From: Desulfofundulus luciae
Lineage (GTDB): Bacteria; Bacillota; Desulfotomaculia; Desulfotomaculales; Desulfovirgulaceae
DNA: 64,000 bases
Direction of reading: 5' to 3'
NCBI RefSeq assembly: GCF_030813795.1
Contig: NZ_JAUSUX010000008.1
Location: 55,654-119,653, forward strand
In this document: positions 62,912-64,000 of the stretch, one piece after another
How the letters are laid out: every line of letters starts with the position of its first letter
Numbering within the stretch: position 1 is the first letter of the stretch
The notes under the pieces: generated by a model
What the model was told of the DNA's origin: nothing
The model's input: only the letters and a program-made list of their open reading frames with translations
The model's database searches: none
Translations under genes and position numbers: made by a program

Positions 62912-63066
62912 CCCCGGTAAAGGGCACCCGCCACAAAGGGCCTGCGTTTGAAGAGTGAATGCCCGGGGGAAAGCTATTTTAACCAGCAGCGGGTGCGGGC
63001 GGTCGTTATGTTATGGAACGCCTGGAAGAGACGGCAATAAGGTAAATTTTTAAATGCCAGAGGGGG

Positions 63067-63762
63067 ATGGTCTTTCTGGACTCCAAAGCCCTGCACAAGA
63101 TCAGTTACGGTCTTTATGTTATCACCTCTAAAAAAGGTGACCGTTTTAACGGCCAGATTGCCAATACGGTGTTTCAAATTTCAAATGAGCCACCGACAAT
63201 TGCCGTGAGTATTAACAAGCAAAACCTGACCCACGGGTTTATCAAGGAAAGCAGGGTTTTTGCGGTTTCCGTATTAGCCCAGGAGGCCCCTCTTTCCTTA
63301 ATCGGCCGCTTTGGCTTTAAAAGCGGCAGGGAAGTGGATAAGTTCGACGGCCTGAAGTATGAACTCAGTCAAAACGGGTTACCCTACCCCGCCGAACATG
63401 TTCTCGCCTACCTGGAGGCCAAGGTAATTCTGGAAGTGGATGCCGGAACGCACACCATTTTTATTGGCGAACTCACCGATGCAAAAGTGTTAAAAGAAGG
63501 TACTCCCATGACCTATGCTTACTATCACCAGGTAAAAAGGGGGAGTATTCCTAAAACCGCTCCCACCTTTATTCAAAAACAAGCAGAGGTGACTGTAAAA
63601 ATGGATAAATACGTATGTTCTGTCTGCGGTTACGTTTACGATCCGGAAGTAGGCGATCCGGAAAACGGTGTACCTCCGGGAACGTCCTTTGAAAAACTTC
63701 CCGACGATTGGACGTGTCCTGTTTGTGGAGTGAGTAAAGGGGAGTTTGAGAAGGAAAGGTGA
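63067..63762 (+). CDS. hrb: High-molecular-weight rubredoxin (flavin reductase domain plus rubredoxin)
   Basis: A 231-residue fusion. Residues 1-165 are an FMN-binding flavin-reductase-like domain ([55 protein letters not shown]); residues about 178-229 are rubredoxin ([33 protein letters not shown]). In Moorella the homologue passes NADH electrons to FprA, and here it lies directly downstream of fprA. ATG 63067 follows AGAGGGGG. Confidence 0.93.
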   Translation: MVFLDSKALHKISYGLYVITSKKGDRFNGQIANTVFQISNEPPTIAVSINKQNLTHGFIKESRVFAVSVLAQEAPLSLIGRFGFKSGREVDKFDGLKYELSQNGLPYPAEHVLAYLEAKVILEVDAGTHTIFIGELTDAKVLKEGTPMTYAYYHQVKRGSIPKTAPTFIQKQAEVTVKMDKYVCSVCGYVYDPEVGDPENGVPPGTSFEKLPDDWTCPVCGVSKGEFEKER

Positions 63763-63814
63763 CATTTTCCCTTAATAAATTTATAGCCAAGCTCGTTCCA
63801 TAAACGTTCCAAAA

Positions 63815-63846
63815 ATCGCCTTGCCGTGTGGCAAGGCGATTTTCTT
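63815..63846 (+). terminator. Terminator of the fprA-hrb unit, occupied by an intron
   Basis: ATCGCCTTGCC, loop GTGT, GGCAAGGCGAT, then TTTCTT, after which the intron begins. Confidence 0.9.

Positions 63847-64000
<154 letters not shown>

Overview
The window reads as a chromosomal segment of a thermophilic, anaerobic, spore-forming Firmicute of the Desulfotomaculum / Desulfofundulus / Pelotomaculum type. The basis is the gene order ctsR-mcsA-mcsB-clpC ... radA-disA ... carD-PIN/TRAM-ispDF ... gltX-cysE-cysS-mrnC-rlmB-yacP-sigH, which is the classical Firmicutes rrn-to-rpo neighbourhood, combined with anaerobic enzymes: class III ribonucleotide reductase, a 2-oxoacid:ferredoxin oxidoreductase, a NuoEFG-like diaphorase, and a flavodiiron protein with a high-molecular-weight rubredoxin. 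Many starts are TTG or GTG preceded by strong Shine-Dalgarno sequences. The species is an inference; no rRNA is present.

Layout. 1-8 kb: the N-terminal part of a ClC-type channel, a degenerate tRNA-Asn, a DsrE-like protein, a TatD-like hydrolase, a winged-helix protein, nrdD-nrdG, a Fis-type HTH mini-gene and a glutamate dehydrogenase with a textbook sigma-54 promoter. An intact tRNA-Asn follows. 8-13 kb: the ctsR-mcsA-mcsB-clpC protein quality-control operon. 13-16.6 kb: a subtilase/AAA-ATPase pair matching the Iet (IetS/IetA) anti-phage architecture. 16.7-18.9 kb: gene debris (two transposase remnants, a deleted group II intron copy, an isopentenyl-diphosphate isomerase pseudogene with two in-frame amber codons). 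18.9-27.9 kb, all on the minus strand: a candidate RiPP/bacteriocin operon with a Cys-free hydrophobic precursor-like peptide, a radical SAM enzyme, two PH-domain membrane proteins, an ABC exporter, and a Yip1/HlyD/ABC/FtsX set that could give self-protection. A consensus promoter between inverted repeats upstream of the precursor may be invertible. 28-31.2 kb: orphan response regulator, hydrogenase fragment, two toxin-antitoxin loci, dispersed repeats and a 220-bp palindromic element.

31.4-45.5 kb is the housekeeping block (radA, disA, carD, PIN/TRAM, ispDF, HEAT protein, coaE, gltX, cysE, cysS, mrnC, rlmB, yacP, sigH). 45.5-56.6 kb holds a MazG-like pyrophosphohydrolase, a NuoEFG-like diaphorase with no catalytic partner, a sigma-54-driven ferredoxin/korABC operon, an MFS transporter, a DUF3870 protein, a flavoprotein remnant and aconitase. 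56.7-64 kb holds an HdrB remnant, a DUF2007 protein, a retropepsin-like protein, ddl, a DUF2600 (YtpB-like) terpene synthase, a LapA-like protein, a PCP_red/CGGC protein, and fprA with its rubredoxin partner. The window ends inside a group II intron placed exactly after a terminator hairpin.

How the parts fit: glutamate dehydrogenase makes 2-oxoglutarate and the Kor complex oxidises it to succinyl-CoA and reduced ferredoxin. Both have -24/-12 promoters, which suggests a common sigma-54 amino-acid regulon. Aconitase belongs to the same carbon pathway. The flavodiiron protein with its rubredoxin, and CtsR/McsAB/ClpC, are stress protection. Accessory functions (Iet, RiPP, TA loci, introns, IS debris) are concentrated in 13-31 kb.
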